A stretch of DNA of 64,000 bases from Phyllobacterium zundukense (lineage in GTDB: Bacteria; Pseudomonadota; Alphaproteobacteria; Rhizobiales; Rhizobiaceae), in NCBI RefSeq assembly GCF_025452195.1, contig NZ_CP104973.1, positions 3,021,001-3,085,000 on the forward strand, given 5' to 3'. Below, piece by piece: positions 1 through 8,349 of the stretch. A program made the position numbers and the translations under genes. Positions within the stretch are counted from its first letter, which is position 1, and every line of letters begins with the position of its first letter. The notes below the pieces were generated by a model. It saw nothing but the letters and a program-made list of their open reading frames with translations, made no database searches and was not told where the DNA came from.

Positions 1-459
1 AAGGCCAGCTTGATGCGGGCGTCCTTGGCGGGTGCCAAAGCCGAGAATGCCAATTTTACCAGGGTTGAAGCCTATCGATCAAATTTCACCAATGTTTCTG
101 CCGATGGCGCATCTTTCGCCAGTGCGGAATTTCAGCGCGGCGATTTCAGCGGAGCAAGCCTGAAGAAAGCAAACTTTGAGAAGGCAGAGCTTGGGCGGGC
201 AAATTTCCAAAAGGCAATATTGACAGACGCACGGTTTTTCCTCGCGAACCTTTCGCGCGCTGACCTGACAGGGGCCACGATGGGAGGCAAGCCAGTGTTC
301 GAAGGTGCATTCATGTTCCGCACCAGAGTAGAGGGGGTGGACTTGTCCGGTGCGCAAGGCCTGCAACAGTCACAAATCGATCTTGCGTGTGGCGACACGT
401 CAACGAAGCTACCGGCCGGATTGTCTACTCCCGGCAGTTGGCCCTGCACGGCCGATTAA
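1..459 (+). CDS. Pentapeptide-repeat protein, 5' end off the window
   Basis: The reading frame is open from the first base, so the start lies upstream and only the last 152 or so codons are visible. The protein is a run of A-(N/S/D)-(L/F)-x-x pentapeptides (for example ANFTR, ANFEK, ADLTG) up to about residue 115. This is the signature of the right-handed quadrilateral beta-helix of pentapeptide-repeat proteins. It ends in a short non-repeat tail with two cysteines (LACGD, SWPCTAD). The repeat fold says little about function; such proteins include gyrase mimics, secreted effectors and sensors. The repeats are clear, but role and location are unknown because the N-terminus is missing. Confidence 0.85.
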   Translation, partial: KASLMRASLAGAKAENANFTRVEAYRSNFTNVSADGASFASAEFQRGDFSGASLKKANFEKAELGRANFQKAILTDARFFLANLSRADLTGATMGGKPVFEGAFMFRTRVEGVDLSGAQGLQQSQIDLACGDTSTKLPAGLSTPGSWPCTAD

Positions 460-467
460 GAAGCCAC

Positions 468-773
468 CTAGAGCTGATCATTGTACGGTTCTTTGGTCTC
501 CGCAACGAGTTTGGTCAATTCCGAGAAGGACCAAGGTTTTTCTGCTCCGGTATCGTTGGCGATCTGGAGGATCCTGATAGGAAAGCAAACAGCGTCCCGG
601 TTGGACGGCGACAGGTCTTCGGCAAAACGATTATCTCCATGGGCAGTCGCCTCGGCTTTCTGAAACGCGACGTCCAACTCGTCTTGCGAAACAAGCCCCT
701 TGGCCACGAGCAACCGGTTTATCGACGCAATGGCGAGACAGAGACCTTCGATCTGCAGATTGGCTGCGTTCAT
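468..773 (-). CDS. Conserved hypothetical protein, 101 aa
   Basis: A 101-residue acidic soluble protein with no signal peptide or membrane segment. It opens MNAANLQIEGLCLAIASINR and closes with ETKEPYNDQL. It resembles a small uncharacterised protein family I associate with Rhizobiales, but this is recollection, not a search. A purine-rich AAGGA lies about 9 bases before the ATG and supports the start. It is convergent with the pentapeptide gene, with only 8 bases between the stops. Composition and the ribosome site support a real gene. No function can be assigned. Confidence 0.7.
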   Translation of the reverse strand: MNAANLQIEGLCLAIASINRLLVAKGLVSQDELDVAFQKAEATAHGDNRFAEDLSPSNRDAVCFPIRILQIANDTGAEKPWSFSELTKLVAETKEPYNDQL

Positions 774-1110
774 AGCTGACGTCCTTCTGGTTGAATTCGC
801 TCAACGTCTGGAAGCGCTGTTCGATCCAATTTAGAGGAATTAATCGTAACCCCATTGCCCGTGATGACAGGTGAGGCCCAGGTAGCCCGTTTTGGTGGAC
901 TATACTGAGCCTCGTGTCAGGATACTTTTTGGAACTTGTCCAATGCCATCCTGGCAGAGATACAACGCGCAACGATCCCGATGGTTCCAAAATTTTATGA
1001 AATTTGCCCATAAGTGCCGCACTCAAAAAAGGACCCTCCACAAGAGGGAGGGTCAGGTGCAGGAGCGGCCCCCGTCGCCCCTAACAGCGTTCTATTTGCT
1101 GAACGACGCT
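774..1110. other. Intergenic region with no gene seen
   Basis: These 337 bases separate the 101-aa hypothetical gene from the luxR-type gene, both on the minus strand. The only structure I see is the terminator at 1025-1054. The remaining bases probably hold the promoter of the 101-aa gene. The short plus-strand open frame at 892-1185 runs antisense into the luxR-type gene, has no ribosome site and looks like chance. Confidence 0.5.
1025..1054 (-). terminator. Rho-independent terminator of the luxR-type gene
   Basis: Read on the minus strand, GACCCTCC and GGAGGGTC form a perfect 8-bp stem around a 7-base loop. The stem is followed by C and then six T. It lies about 57 bases beyond the stop of the luxR-type gene, so that gene is probably transcribed alone. 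Confidence 0.85.
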
Positions 1111-1866
1111 TTAAGAAATTTCCTCAAACAGGGCGTTGATTTTGTAAATCGCTTCTGCCCGGTTCGTCGCCCGAACCTTTCTTAGGATATTGCGCATGTG
1201 AACTTTCACCGTGTTTGGAGCAAGCCCGAGGGCATAGGCAATCGTCTTGTTTGCTTTTCCCTGCCGCAGGACGTCAATGACCTGATGTTCCCGTCGTGTG
1301 AACATTTCCAGACGCTTGGACTGATGCCGTCTGGCCCCGAAGATGCGTTGAATATCGTTCAGGTTTTCAGCCGCGACGAAAACACCTCCTGCCAACGCCA
1401 TCGATATTGCTTCAACGCACACTGATATTCCGGCGTTGCCCGGAAGGTAACCACGTGCACCTTGCTGGAGAACGCCCAGGATTTGCTGCAGTCCGCATAG
1501 TTCTGCCTGCACAATAACCGGGACTTTCGGAAATCTGCGAACAAGCGCCCCGATTTCCAGCACGATGGAGTTATCCATGAATCGGGAGTCGCCCACGCAT
1601 AGAAGGATGACCGAAAATGCCTCCGCTTCATATGTCTCTATATCTTCGACAGAGCTATATGTGGCCATGCGCAGTCCAAGCCCATTGGATAGAAGTCCTC
1701 GCGAAAGGTGCTCTCGAGCAATGGTACGTCCGTCAATAATGGCAAGGGTCCGTTGTGGACGGAGTTCTGTCGATGCAATGTGGAACGCTGCACGGCGGGC
1801 CGCCGCATGCCGATTGTAAACGGCATGATCGGCTTCCGGTATTCGTTCATACATAATTCCTGACAT
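1111..1866 (-). CDS. LuxR-family transcriptional regulator with degenerate receiver domain
   Basis: A 251-residue regulator. Residues about 40-160 look like a response-regulator receiver fold (LAIIDGRTIAREHL..., VILLCVGD...). However, the position normally held by the phosphorylated aspartate at the end of beta-3 reads ILLCVGD, with a cysteine where aspartate is expected. Residues about 188-250 form a LuxR/FixJ helix-turn-helix (FTRREHQVIDVLRQGKANK, followed by IAYALGLAPNTVKVHMRNIL). It may therefore act without phosphorylation. A GGGGATAAG precedes the first ATG; a second ATG (MYERIPEA, at 1854) has an AGGA upstream and is possible. It has its own terminator. No cognate kinase is adjacent, so the signal and target are unknown. 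Confidence 0.85.
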   Translation of the reverse strand: MSGIMYERIPEADHAVYNRHAAARRAAFHIASTELRPQRTLAIIDGRTIAREHLSRGLLSNGLGLRMATYSSVEDIETYEAEAFSVILLCVGDSRFMDNSIVLEIGALVRRFPKVPVIVQAELCGLQQILGVLQQGARGYLPGNAGISVCVEAISMALAGGVFVAAENLNDIQRIFGARRHQSKRLEMFTRREHQVIDVLRQGKANKTIAYALGLAPNTVKVHMRNILRKVRATNRAEAIYKINALFEEIS

Positions 1867-1913
1867 TTTCTTATCCCCAGTTTCTCATTGACACAGGTTC
1901 GCAACATTGAATT

Positions 1914-2150
1914 TCAATTGCACCACGTTTGACTGTTGCTGGTTCGCGCGCGGCTGATGCGCGCCATGCGTTCGATCAAGAGTTGTATTGCACCGTAGGA
2001 GAGTTCCATTTCACCCCTCTTACTTTGCAGTGCACCGATGGCTGCCAGGCGTTTAACCGTTTGATCGTTTATTCGCCGGATGGTTTCGCCCTGTGACAGG
2101 CGTTTCAGTGCTTCCCAGTCGTCTGTCGATAGCTCACTCATTAGAACCAT
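1914..2150 (-). CDS. Small hypothetical protein, 78 aa
   Basis: A short, charged, helix-rich soluble protein (SELSTDDWEALKRLSQGE..., then TVKRLAAIGALQSKRGEMEL). The pattern of a start helix, a TVKRLAAIGAL helix and a short strand-like GEMEL segment resembles a small winged-helix fold, but I cannot name a family. It lies about 47 bases upstream of the luxR-type gene on the same strand and could share its transcript. The start may be the second in-frame ATG at 2141 (MSELSTDD). Composition supports a coding gene; function is unknown. Confidence 0.55.
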   Translation of the reverse strand: MVLMSELSTDDWEALKRLSQGETIRRINDQTVKRLAAIGALQSKRGEMELSYGAIQLLIERMARISRARTSNSQTWCN

Positions 2151-2201
2151 GTTCGTCGAGCTCCATGAATTGTCCGGCGATACCTTGCTGCCGTTACGAT
2201 C

Positions 2202-2459
2202 TCATCGAAAATAGCGGGAACTGCCGCGGCAGGTCCGCTGCGAACGGGATTGTCCCTTCGGGTCATTGACAATCGGACACGGTTGAAAAGCAGGCTTGTG
2301 CACCGGAGCCAGGATCGAAAGATGAATAATACGGATCTCCTGCTCCACTGTTGCTTTCAGCCTCGTGTAAGAAAGGCGAAGACCGGTCGGCAATCTCGGT
2401 CGCTTGATCAATCTGGCAAACGATGACCACCGGTATTTTCTTGTAAGAATTGTTGACAT
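2202..2459 (-). CDS. Small ORF with strong ribosome site, possibly frameshifted
   Basis: An ATG at 2459 follows a near-perfect AGGAGGG at good spacing, so translation here is likely. The frame from this ATG gives an 85-residue arginine-rich product that does not look like a normal protein. After about 8 codons, at an AAAA run, the -1 frame opens into a plausible acidic sequence (IPVVIVCQIDQATEIADRS onwards), which ends at 2263 in ACFSTVSDCQ with two cysteines. This suggests a one-base deletion in the A run or a ribosomal slip. The merged product would be a peptide of about 65 residues. It lies downstream of the subtilase terminator, so it is a separate transcript. Function is unknown. Confidence 0.4.
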   Translation of the reverse strand: MSTILTRKYRWSSFARLIKRPRLPTGLRLSYTRLKATVEQEIRIIHLSILAPVHKPAFQPCPIVNDPKGQSRSQRTCRGSSRYFR

Positions 2460-2592
2460 CGGTTTTCCCTCCTGCAGACTTTGATCTCCGGATCGATTGG
2501 ATTGCCGGAGCATTGAGAGAATATTACCGGGGGGGCGTCTCCAGAGCGCTGTCTGACCGTCAAGGCACCGTCAAAAATGCAGGGCAAAACGT

Positions 2593-2614
2593 AAAAAAGA
2601 CCCGCGAACGGGTC
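2593..2614 (-). terminator. Terminator of the regulator-PAP2-subtilase operon
   Basis: On the minus strand GACCCG-TTCG-CGGGTC forms a 6-bp stem with a stable UUCG-type tetraloop, followed directly by TTTTTT. It lies about 27 bases past the subtilase stop and closes the three-gene operon. Confidence 0.85.
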
Positions 2615-2641
2615 CTTTTGGGTGTTTTTGTCGAGCTCGCG

Positions 2642-4358
2642 TCAACTGTTCAGCACTGCACCGACGGCCTTGGCTGCATTGAGCAGTCCCGCTCCAAAAA
2701 AGTACCTGGGATCGATGACATCTTCGTGGTCCCCATTCATGCAGTCAGGTGTCAGAGTACGAATACCCGGACCGACATTGCTGCTTCGGCTGGACGCTTC
2801 CTCGAGGATGGACTTGACAGCTATCCCGTCTAATTTACCTGATCCACCGTGAACGGCACGATGGGCCCGTTGAACGAGAGCTGCAACGCCCCCGACCAAG
2901 GCTGCAGCTCCAGACGTGCCGCCAAAGCTGGTGTAGTAACCACCCCCAACGCCGGGATTATTTGCGGAGGGGAGCAGTGTGGACCAAGGGGCCTTTCCCT
3001 CATCATAACCAAAAACTCCTGGAAGGTCCGTGCTCAATAGACTGAGGTGGGAATAGCAATATTCTTTCCCGGTATCCGGGCTATACTGATGCTTGGCGAT
3101 CAAGGGCGATAGACGATTGATCCGCAGTTGATGGCGATTGAACACCTCGCCATCATCAGAAGGCGCAACGAGAGTCAGGCCTTCGCCATAGTTGCTGTAG
3201 CCGGACCGGAAACCTTCAACCGTGACTGCACCGACGGCGATAATCCCGTTGTCGGGAGCTGCGAGGCTCGCTGGATAGATTAGCTGGCTTTCGCCGCTAT
3301 TGCCGGCAGCGCAAATCACCGGAATCTTTCGGCTCACACCGATAATCAGCTGTTTCAGGATATTCCACATGCGGTCCGGGTTGGAGGCCGGCTGCGTTGC
3401 CTTGGGCTCGAGTTCCCCGGGTCCCTGTTCCGCCAAGGCGATACGCGCAAACAGATCCGCAGCATCACGATTGGCCCAGCGCTCCAGGTCGGCCTTCAAT
3501 TCGTTCTTCGGCTCAATGGCGCTTCGTTTCGGATCGGGTATGCCGCGGGGCATGACGATAACGTCAACGTTCTGCGAATATGCATAAAGGAACGCAGCTA
3601 TGAACTGCACAGCATTTTCTTCGAACGACGTCGTAATGTTAACGAGGCGCGAAACAGGATCAGCACCAAAGTAAGGTAACAGGTTGGGATTCTTGTTGGG
3701 ATGGGTCTCGGTCGAGATCGGAATTCGTAAAGATGTCTTCTGGTGGAGATGGGTGTGTGCCGCCCTCCGATGGCAAGGCGGCAGGCTCGGCCACAATCAA
3801 ACCGGCGCATGCGGTGCCATGAGCTGCGAACATGGTGTTCGAATCCAGTATCCGGCGCACGACGCCGTACGAGGCAGCATACTCCGCCACAATGTCGTCC
3901 AGATATTCCTTGTCATCAACCGATAGTCCGAGGTTTCCGAGTCCGGATATATCCAGTTCGGTGAAAAATGCCTCTTTCTCCTCCTTGTACGTACTGTCTG
4001 TATCGTCGAGGATGTCCAACGCACGCGCACCGTATCTGTGCGTTGCCAGGTCGATGGAAGCAGTTTGATCGATTCGAGTTGTCAGGTTCGGATGATCTGG
4101 AGATATCCCGACATCAATGAGAGCCACTCGCGCGGGTGAAACCGTAGCCACGTTGGCAATGGTGTCCCAGACTGAACCGGAAATAACAGGAGAAGGCGTG
4201 GCGCGCAGGGCACTCTCATTATTGGATGGTATCGGACCACTCGAGGATCCGAAGTCCGCGGTAATCACGCCCAAAGCAGCCAAATGCCAGAGATAATAAT
4301 AGCCGGCGGGTGCAGGCTTTGTGTTGTCGGATTGGAGGAGCGCCATCTGTAACCTCAT
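2642..4358 (-). pseudogene. Subtilisin-like (S8) serine protease, interrupted by one frameshift
   Basis: Two overlapping frames together encode a complete S8 protease of about 560 residues. The N-terminal frame (4358 to 3660) holds the catalytic aspartate (ARVALIDVGIS) and histidine (FAAHGTACAGLI). The C-terminal frame (to 2642) holds the oxyanion asparagine (ICAAGNSGES) and the serine (FGGTSGAAALVGG). The frames switch within about 3665-3720, where the first runs off as VTLLWC-stop and the second continues LLPYFGADPVSRL. One extra base would explain it. It may be a true pseudogene, a sequence error, or (less likely) programmed frameshifting. No signal peptide is visible; the start may be the ATG at 4346. 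It lies 40 bases after the PAP2-like gene in the same operon. Confidence 0.8.
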
Positions 4359-4398
4359 TTACACTCTAGAGTAATCACTGAAGCTGAATGCACCTTCT

Positions 4399-5349
4399 TC
4401 ACACCCATTCCTTGTGCACCGCATTATACGTCGCGGCGAACGCATCTCTCAGATAGGGAGCGAATCGGCGGGCCAGATCACGTCCTGCTTTCGTATCGCT
4501 CGGATAATGAAGGCCGGCCCATTCACGATTTTCTGCGACATTTTGGGCAATTCGCGCCAATTCCTCGGTCGCGGGATGCTCGGGAAGGATGGTGTTGAAT
4601 GCAAACACAATGGAAAAGGCTTGGAATGCATGATTGCTTTGGAAGGATTCGTGCGCTGGAACTGGCAGGAGCGGCCGCAGGCGCGGTTCAAACTGACTGG
4701 GCCGCAACCGATTGAACTTATTTTTGTAAATCAGCCCAACATACTCGCACGCGGTCAGGATATTCTGGAAAAGCCCCTCGGTCTGTTCGAACCCGGCTAT
4801 GTTCTCGATATAGAGAGGTCGTGTAAACTCGGCGACCGATAGCGAGGCTTCCTGTTGAATATCCGGGAGTCGTCTGGCTCGCTCGCGGTCGCGCTTCTGC
4901 ATCGACAGAAGAACTTTGGTTTCAAGGCGGCTGAAATCCGGCCCCGGTGGCGGAGTAATGTCGAGCATTTCCCACGTGAACCGGGCGGCAGCCGTAAAGG
5001 CGTTCCGGGAAGGTTGCTGGTGCAGCCTGCGCAACTGGAACGACGGTATCAATTGTGCATTGCCGGTGCTGATTCCGCCGAATGAGGTTTTGTTCTTGTT
5101 TTTGTTCTTGTTCAGCGAGGACTTGTTCAACACCGTCTTGTTGGCAACACCGCCGCTCCCGAAAGCGGCTCCCGCAAGCGGCGTCTGCGGGCTAGCGACA
5201 CCGGCCCCATCTGCTGCAGGCTGGCCCGATTGCGGGTCAATTGTGACGAACGGCAAAGGAGGGCAGGGCGATACGTGATCGGCATCGACCTCAAATCGAA
5301 AACTGTTCAGGAACTGTATCAGCGGTGATTGCTTAGCAACGTCGACCAT
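4399..5349 (-). CDS. Vanadium-dependent haloperoxidase / PAP2-superfamily enzyme, soluble
   Basis: A 316-residue protein with the three-part active-site signature of the acid phosphatase/vanadium haloperoxidase fold. K209-x6-R216-P217 is present, then FQSNHA (residues 236-241, matching PSGH with H240), then R275-x5-H281-x3-D285. The arginines and lysine bind phosphate or vanadate, and H281 is the expected nucleophile or vanadate ligand. There is no signal peptide and no transmembrane helix, so it should be cytoplasmic, unlike membrane lipid phosphatases. Residues about 70-90 form a low-complexity Asn-Lys tract in an otherwise unordered 50-100 segment. It sits between an SARP-like regulator and a subtilase in one operon. 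Whether it is a phosphatase or a haloperoxidase cannot be told from sequence. Confidence 0.82.
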   Translation of the reverse strand: MVDVAKQSPLIQFLNSFRFEVDADHVSPCPPLPFVTIDPQSGQPAADGAGVASPQTPLAGAAFGSGGVANKTVLNKSSLNKNKNKNKTSFGGISTGNAQLIPSFQLRRLHQQPSRNAFTAAARFTWEMLDITPPPGPDFSRLETKVLLSMQKRDRERARRLPDIQQEASLSVAEFTRPLYIENIAGFEQTEGLFQNILTACEYVGLIYKNKFNRLRPSQFEPRLRPLLPVPAHESFQSNHAFQAFSIVFAFNTILPEHPATEELARIAQNVAENREWAGLHYPSDTKAGRDLARRFAPYLRDAFAATYNAVHKEWV

Positions 5350-5394
5350 TTCGCGTATCCTTCATCTTCGAACCGAATTTTGATTGAGGAAGAA

Positions 5395-7383
5395 CTACCG
5401 GAGCTTGACACCGGCTTTGGTAAGCCCGGCGATCAGCATTTTGCCTCCCCCAGTTTTCAACAGCGGGTAGCGATTGTCCTTGAGGGACTCGATCGAGAAA
5501 TTCGGTTCGACAGCCTCGAGGCGTTCTACATACCTTCCCGCCAATTCCATCTCATCCCGATGTGCATGGCTTGCCGCCATATAGCGCAGGAGGGAATTGA
5601 AATCCGGACGCATCCTAAGCGCGTCTTCACCAGCAGCAATGGCGGCTGCGTGATCGCCGGCCAGAGCCGCACTGATGCACTTCGTCGTGTCGAAATAATA
5701 TTTGTGCACGCTGTAGAACCCCAGGTTCTGGACCCAGTTAGCCATGGCCATCGCCTTTTCAGGCTGCCCAGCGTAACAATGCAACATGGAGTAAAGATCC
5801 CAACCGAGTGGTTGAGCGGGATTGATCCTTATCGCTCTCTCGAACAGTCCGGCCGCATAGTCGTATTCGCAGAATAAGAATGAATGGACGTGCCCAACGA
5901 GAGCGAGCGCAACGGAATTGTTGACATCCAGCTCCAATGCCTTGCGGGCGTAGAATTCGGCTTCTTCGATTATTGTCGAGTCATAGGGGCTGAAACGCTG
6001 CCCAACACGAAAGGTCCTGATAAAGGCAAGCCATGCATAGACAGAGGAAGAGGGCCGATCAGCAGCAATTTTATGAAGGATGCGTTCCGCTCTATCGAGA
6101 TCCTCCCGGGACAATCGAAAAATAGAGTTGACCGCCTCGACCAAAGTTGTTTCGCGCTCCAGTTTCCCGCCTTCAGCACGGAAGAGAAAGCTGCCATGGA
6201 CTTCATCGATCAGATGATTGATGAGCGCATGCAACTGATTGCTTTCACCTCTCTCGAGCAGTCGCTGATCGACTACGCAACTATCTTTCCAGATCAGACT
6301 ATGATCGGCCAAACGCAGAATACTCGCCACGATAAGGACAGTTTGACTGGTGAGCGTCAGTTCCAGCTGTATGCCGATGGGCGTTGCCAGTGCGATTTCG
6401 CTGCCCAGTCCAACATCGTTCGACGAATTCGCCCAAGGTCCTCCGCCGAAGGAAAAGTCAGTGACACGGATATCGGTTCCCTCAACGAGTGACTTTGCGA
6501 TGAGACTCGTAACCTCCGATGCCAGAATCGGCCCATTTTCGCCTTGTCCGGCGATGCGCGAGGGCAAGATCGCGACCACCCATTGTCTCGAACTGACGTT
6601 GGAACCCGAGCCACCAGCCGTATCGTCCGATGGCCCATTTGCAGTCCCATCATCCTTACCCCGATTGCTGGCCGTCAAAGGAACGAGGGGAGTTGGTGCC
6701 CGCTGTTCACGCGCAAACTCCAGCTTTGGTTCGAATTTATGCTGAAGCTGCCCTTCATCGTAACGACGCTGCCACACCTGACGCTCCAGTGTCAGCCACT
6801 CCTCGAATTCTGGGTCTCTGACGTCGACGCCTTCGAGAAAATGTTCGGCTGCGACTTCGTCATCTCCCGCTATGTGGCCCTCGGCAAGGATTTCATCGAT
6901 ATCCAGCCGTATGCAGTCCATGCGAAGCGAGACGGTGTTTTTGTCAGCCACGAGGATATCGCGTGCATTACCCAGACATTTACGGATATCGAGTAATGCC
7001 TGGCGAAGACTGGCGGAAGCCTGGTCCTCCGGCCGGTCGCTCCAAAGTTTGTCACGGAGCCATACTCTTGAACGTGATCCCCTAAGGGAGACAGCCAGCA
7101 TAGCTAGGATCGCTTGAGACTTCTGGGATTTTGGCGTCAGAACCTTCCCCTCCGGATCAGTGATCGCGAAGGGTCCAATAAGGTACATGCGATAAGCCGC
7201 TTCGCTCTGCTGACTGCGGTCCATCAGAGTTAGTCCCCGAGGAGCCTCGTAAGTTGCTTTATCTTGTTTACGCTTAGGCTCCCGTTCCAAGTTTGGCACA
7301 AAAAGCAACTTTGGCAACATATCTGCGTCTATTGGCAGCCCTCGCGGGTAAACAGGAACGCTTATTCCCGGGAAGTTGTACAC
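5395..7383 (-). CDS. SARP-like winged-helix transcriptional regulator with TPR domain
   Basis: A 662-residue regulator. Residues about 67-135 form an OmpR/SARP-type winged helix (MYLIGPFAITDPEGKVLTP..., SQKSQAILAMLAVS, LRDKLWSD...ASLRQALLDIRK). A BTAD-like helical part follows to about residue 215. A low-complexity linker (about 230-275) leads to a middle domain similar to the adenylate-cyclase/CadC family alpha-beta region, and the C-terminal third is TPR-like helices (YARKALELDVNNSVALAL, LFERAIRINPAQPLGWDLY). This architecture is common in rhizobial regulators of unknown signal. It is the first gene of the operon with the PAP2-like enzyme (45 bases) and the subtilase, which are its likely targets. 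The start may instead be the ATG giving MDRSQQSEAAYRM. Confidence 0.8.
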   Translation of the reverse strand: MYNFPGISVPVYPRGLPIDADMLPKLLFVPNLEREPKRKQDKATYEAPRGLTLMDRSQQSEAAYRMYLIGPFAITDPEGKVLTPKSQKSQAILAMLAVSLRGSRSRVWLRDKLWSDRPEDQASASLRQALLDIRKCLGNARDILVADKNTVSLRMDCIRLDIDEILAEGHIAGDDEVAAEHFLEGVDVRDPEFEEWLTLERQVWQRRYDEGQLQHKFEPKLEFAREQRAPTPLVPLTASNRGKDDGTANGPSDDTAGGSGSNVSSRQWVVAILPSRIAGQGENGPILASEVTSLIAKSLVEGTDIRVTDFSFGGGPWANSSNDVGLGSEIALATPIGIQLELTLTSQTVLIVASILRLADHSLIWKDSCVVDQRLLERGESNQLHALINHLIDEVHGSFLFRAEGGKLERETTLVEAVNSIFRLSREDLDRAERILHKIAADRPSSSVYAWLAFIRTFRVGQRFSPYDSTIIEEAEFYARKALELDVNNSVALALVGHVHSFLFCEYDYAAGLFERAIRINPAQPLGWDLYSMLHCYAGQPEKAMAMANWVQNLGFYSVHKYYFDTTKCISAALAGDHAAAIAAGEDALRMRPDFNSLLRYMAASHAHRDEMELAGRYVERLEAVEPNFSIESLKDNRYPLLKTGGGKMLIAGLTKAGVKLR

Positions 7384-7572
7384 TATTCTGCTCCCAATTT
7401 GGAGCCAGATGGGCTGGCTGGATTACAGGGACATACAACCCGTGTGTCATTCCAGCGTGAAACCAGCGTGAATTATGGTCAAAAAAATAGGTAGGTGCAG
7501 ATTTTCGGAACACTCCTGAACGGCCGGTCCGGCGCGAACCGGCTATGCCTACGGACCTTCGACGACAAAGCG

Positions 7573-8325
7573 CTATGATCGGCCGAAATAGGCGTTCGCA
7601 ACCGTCTCGGCATCGCCATCCATTTTGATTTTTCCGTGTTCAAGCCAGACGATCCGGGTGCAGTTCTTGACAAGCAGGTCTTTAGAATGGCTGGCGATAA
7701 TCAAGATCTTGGTTTTGTTGACGAGCTCGTGCAGGCGTTCGTTTGCTTTGTGCTGAAATCCTTCATCGCCCGCGGCCAGCCATTCATCCATGATCAGGAT
7801 TTCCGGTTGTATGACGGTCGAGATGGAAAATGCCAGGCGAAGTTGCATACCCGTCGAGTATGTCCTCACGGGCATGTCGAGAAAACTACCCAACTCCGAG
7901 AATTCCTCGATTTCTGCCTGCTTCTCGGCCATTTGCCGTTTGGTGAACCCTAGGAGAGCGCCGCGAATTCCGATGTTTTCGCGACCCGTCGCCTCGGCAT
8001 CGATTCCCAGCGAAATATTGATCAAGGATGTGCATTTTCCTTGAATCGATATGCGTCCGCCCGAAGGATAATAAACACCGCTCATCACCCGCAGAAGCGT
8101 GGTCTTTCCAGAGCCGTTGTGACCTATCAGCCCCAGCCTGTCGCCATCATTGAGAGAGATATTGATCGATTCCAGCCCTCTGATGACGACATGACCGTCA
8201 GCGTTGGACCCAATCGTGCCTCCGGTTGCCAGGCTCATCACCTGGTTCTTGAGAGACCTGCTTTTTGCATTGTAGATGGGAAAATCTACAGTGACATCTT
8301 CGAGAGTCATTGAAGTCATGATCAC
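7573..8325 (-). CDS. ABC transporter ATP-binding protein, polysaccharide export type (Wzt-like)
   Basis: The ATPase of a two-gene ABC-2 exporter. Walker A is GHNGSGKTT (residues about 77-85), the ABC signature is YSTGMQLRLAFS, Walker B is ILIMDEWL, and the switch histidine is in ASHSKD. The N-terminal extension (VDFPIYNAKSRSLKNQVM) is typical of Wzt/KpsT/RfbE O-antigen and teichoic acid exporters. The 250-residue length means it lacks the C-terminal carbohydrate-binding domain of long Wzt proteins. It lies 24 bases after its permease, on the same strand. It should energise export of a surface polysaccharide from the inner membrane. No glycosyltransferases are present nearby, so the substrate is unknown. 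Confidence 0.9.
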   Translation of the reverse strand: MIMTSMTLEDVTVDFPIYNAKSRSLKNQVMSLATGGTIGSNADGHVVIRGLESINISLNDGDRLGLIGHNGSGKTTLLRVMSGVYYPSGGRISIQGKCTSLINISLGIDAEATGRENIGIRGALLGFTKRQMAEKQAEIEEFSELGSFLDMPVRTYSTGMQLRLAFSISTVIQPEILIMDEWLAAGDEGFQHKANERLHELVNKTKILIIASHSKDLLVKNCTRIVWLEHGKIKMDGDAETVANAYFGRS

Positions 8326-8349
8326 CTTCGCGAATTCGTTGGGCTGTTT

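Noticed and set aside
7291..7308. Possible second sigma-54 promoter (TTGGCAC-AAAAA-GCAA)
   Set aside because: The GG and GC pairs are 8 bases apart, not 10, and the TTGC element is missing.
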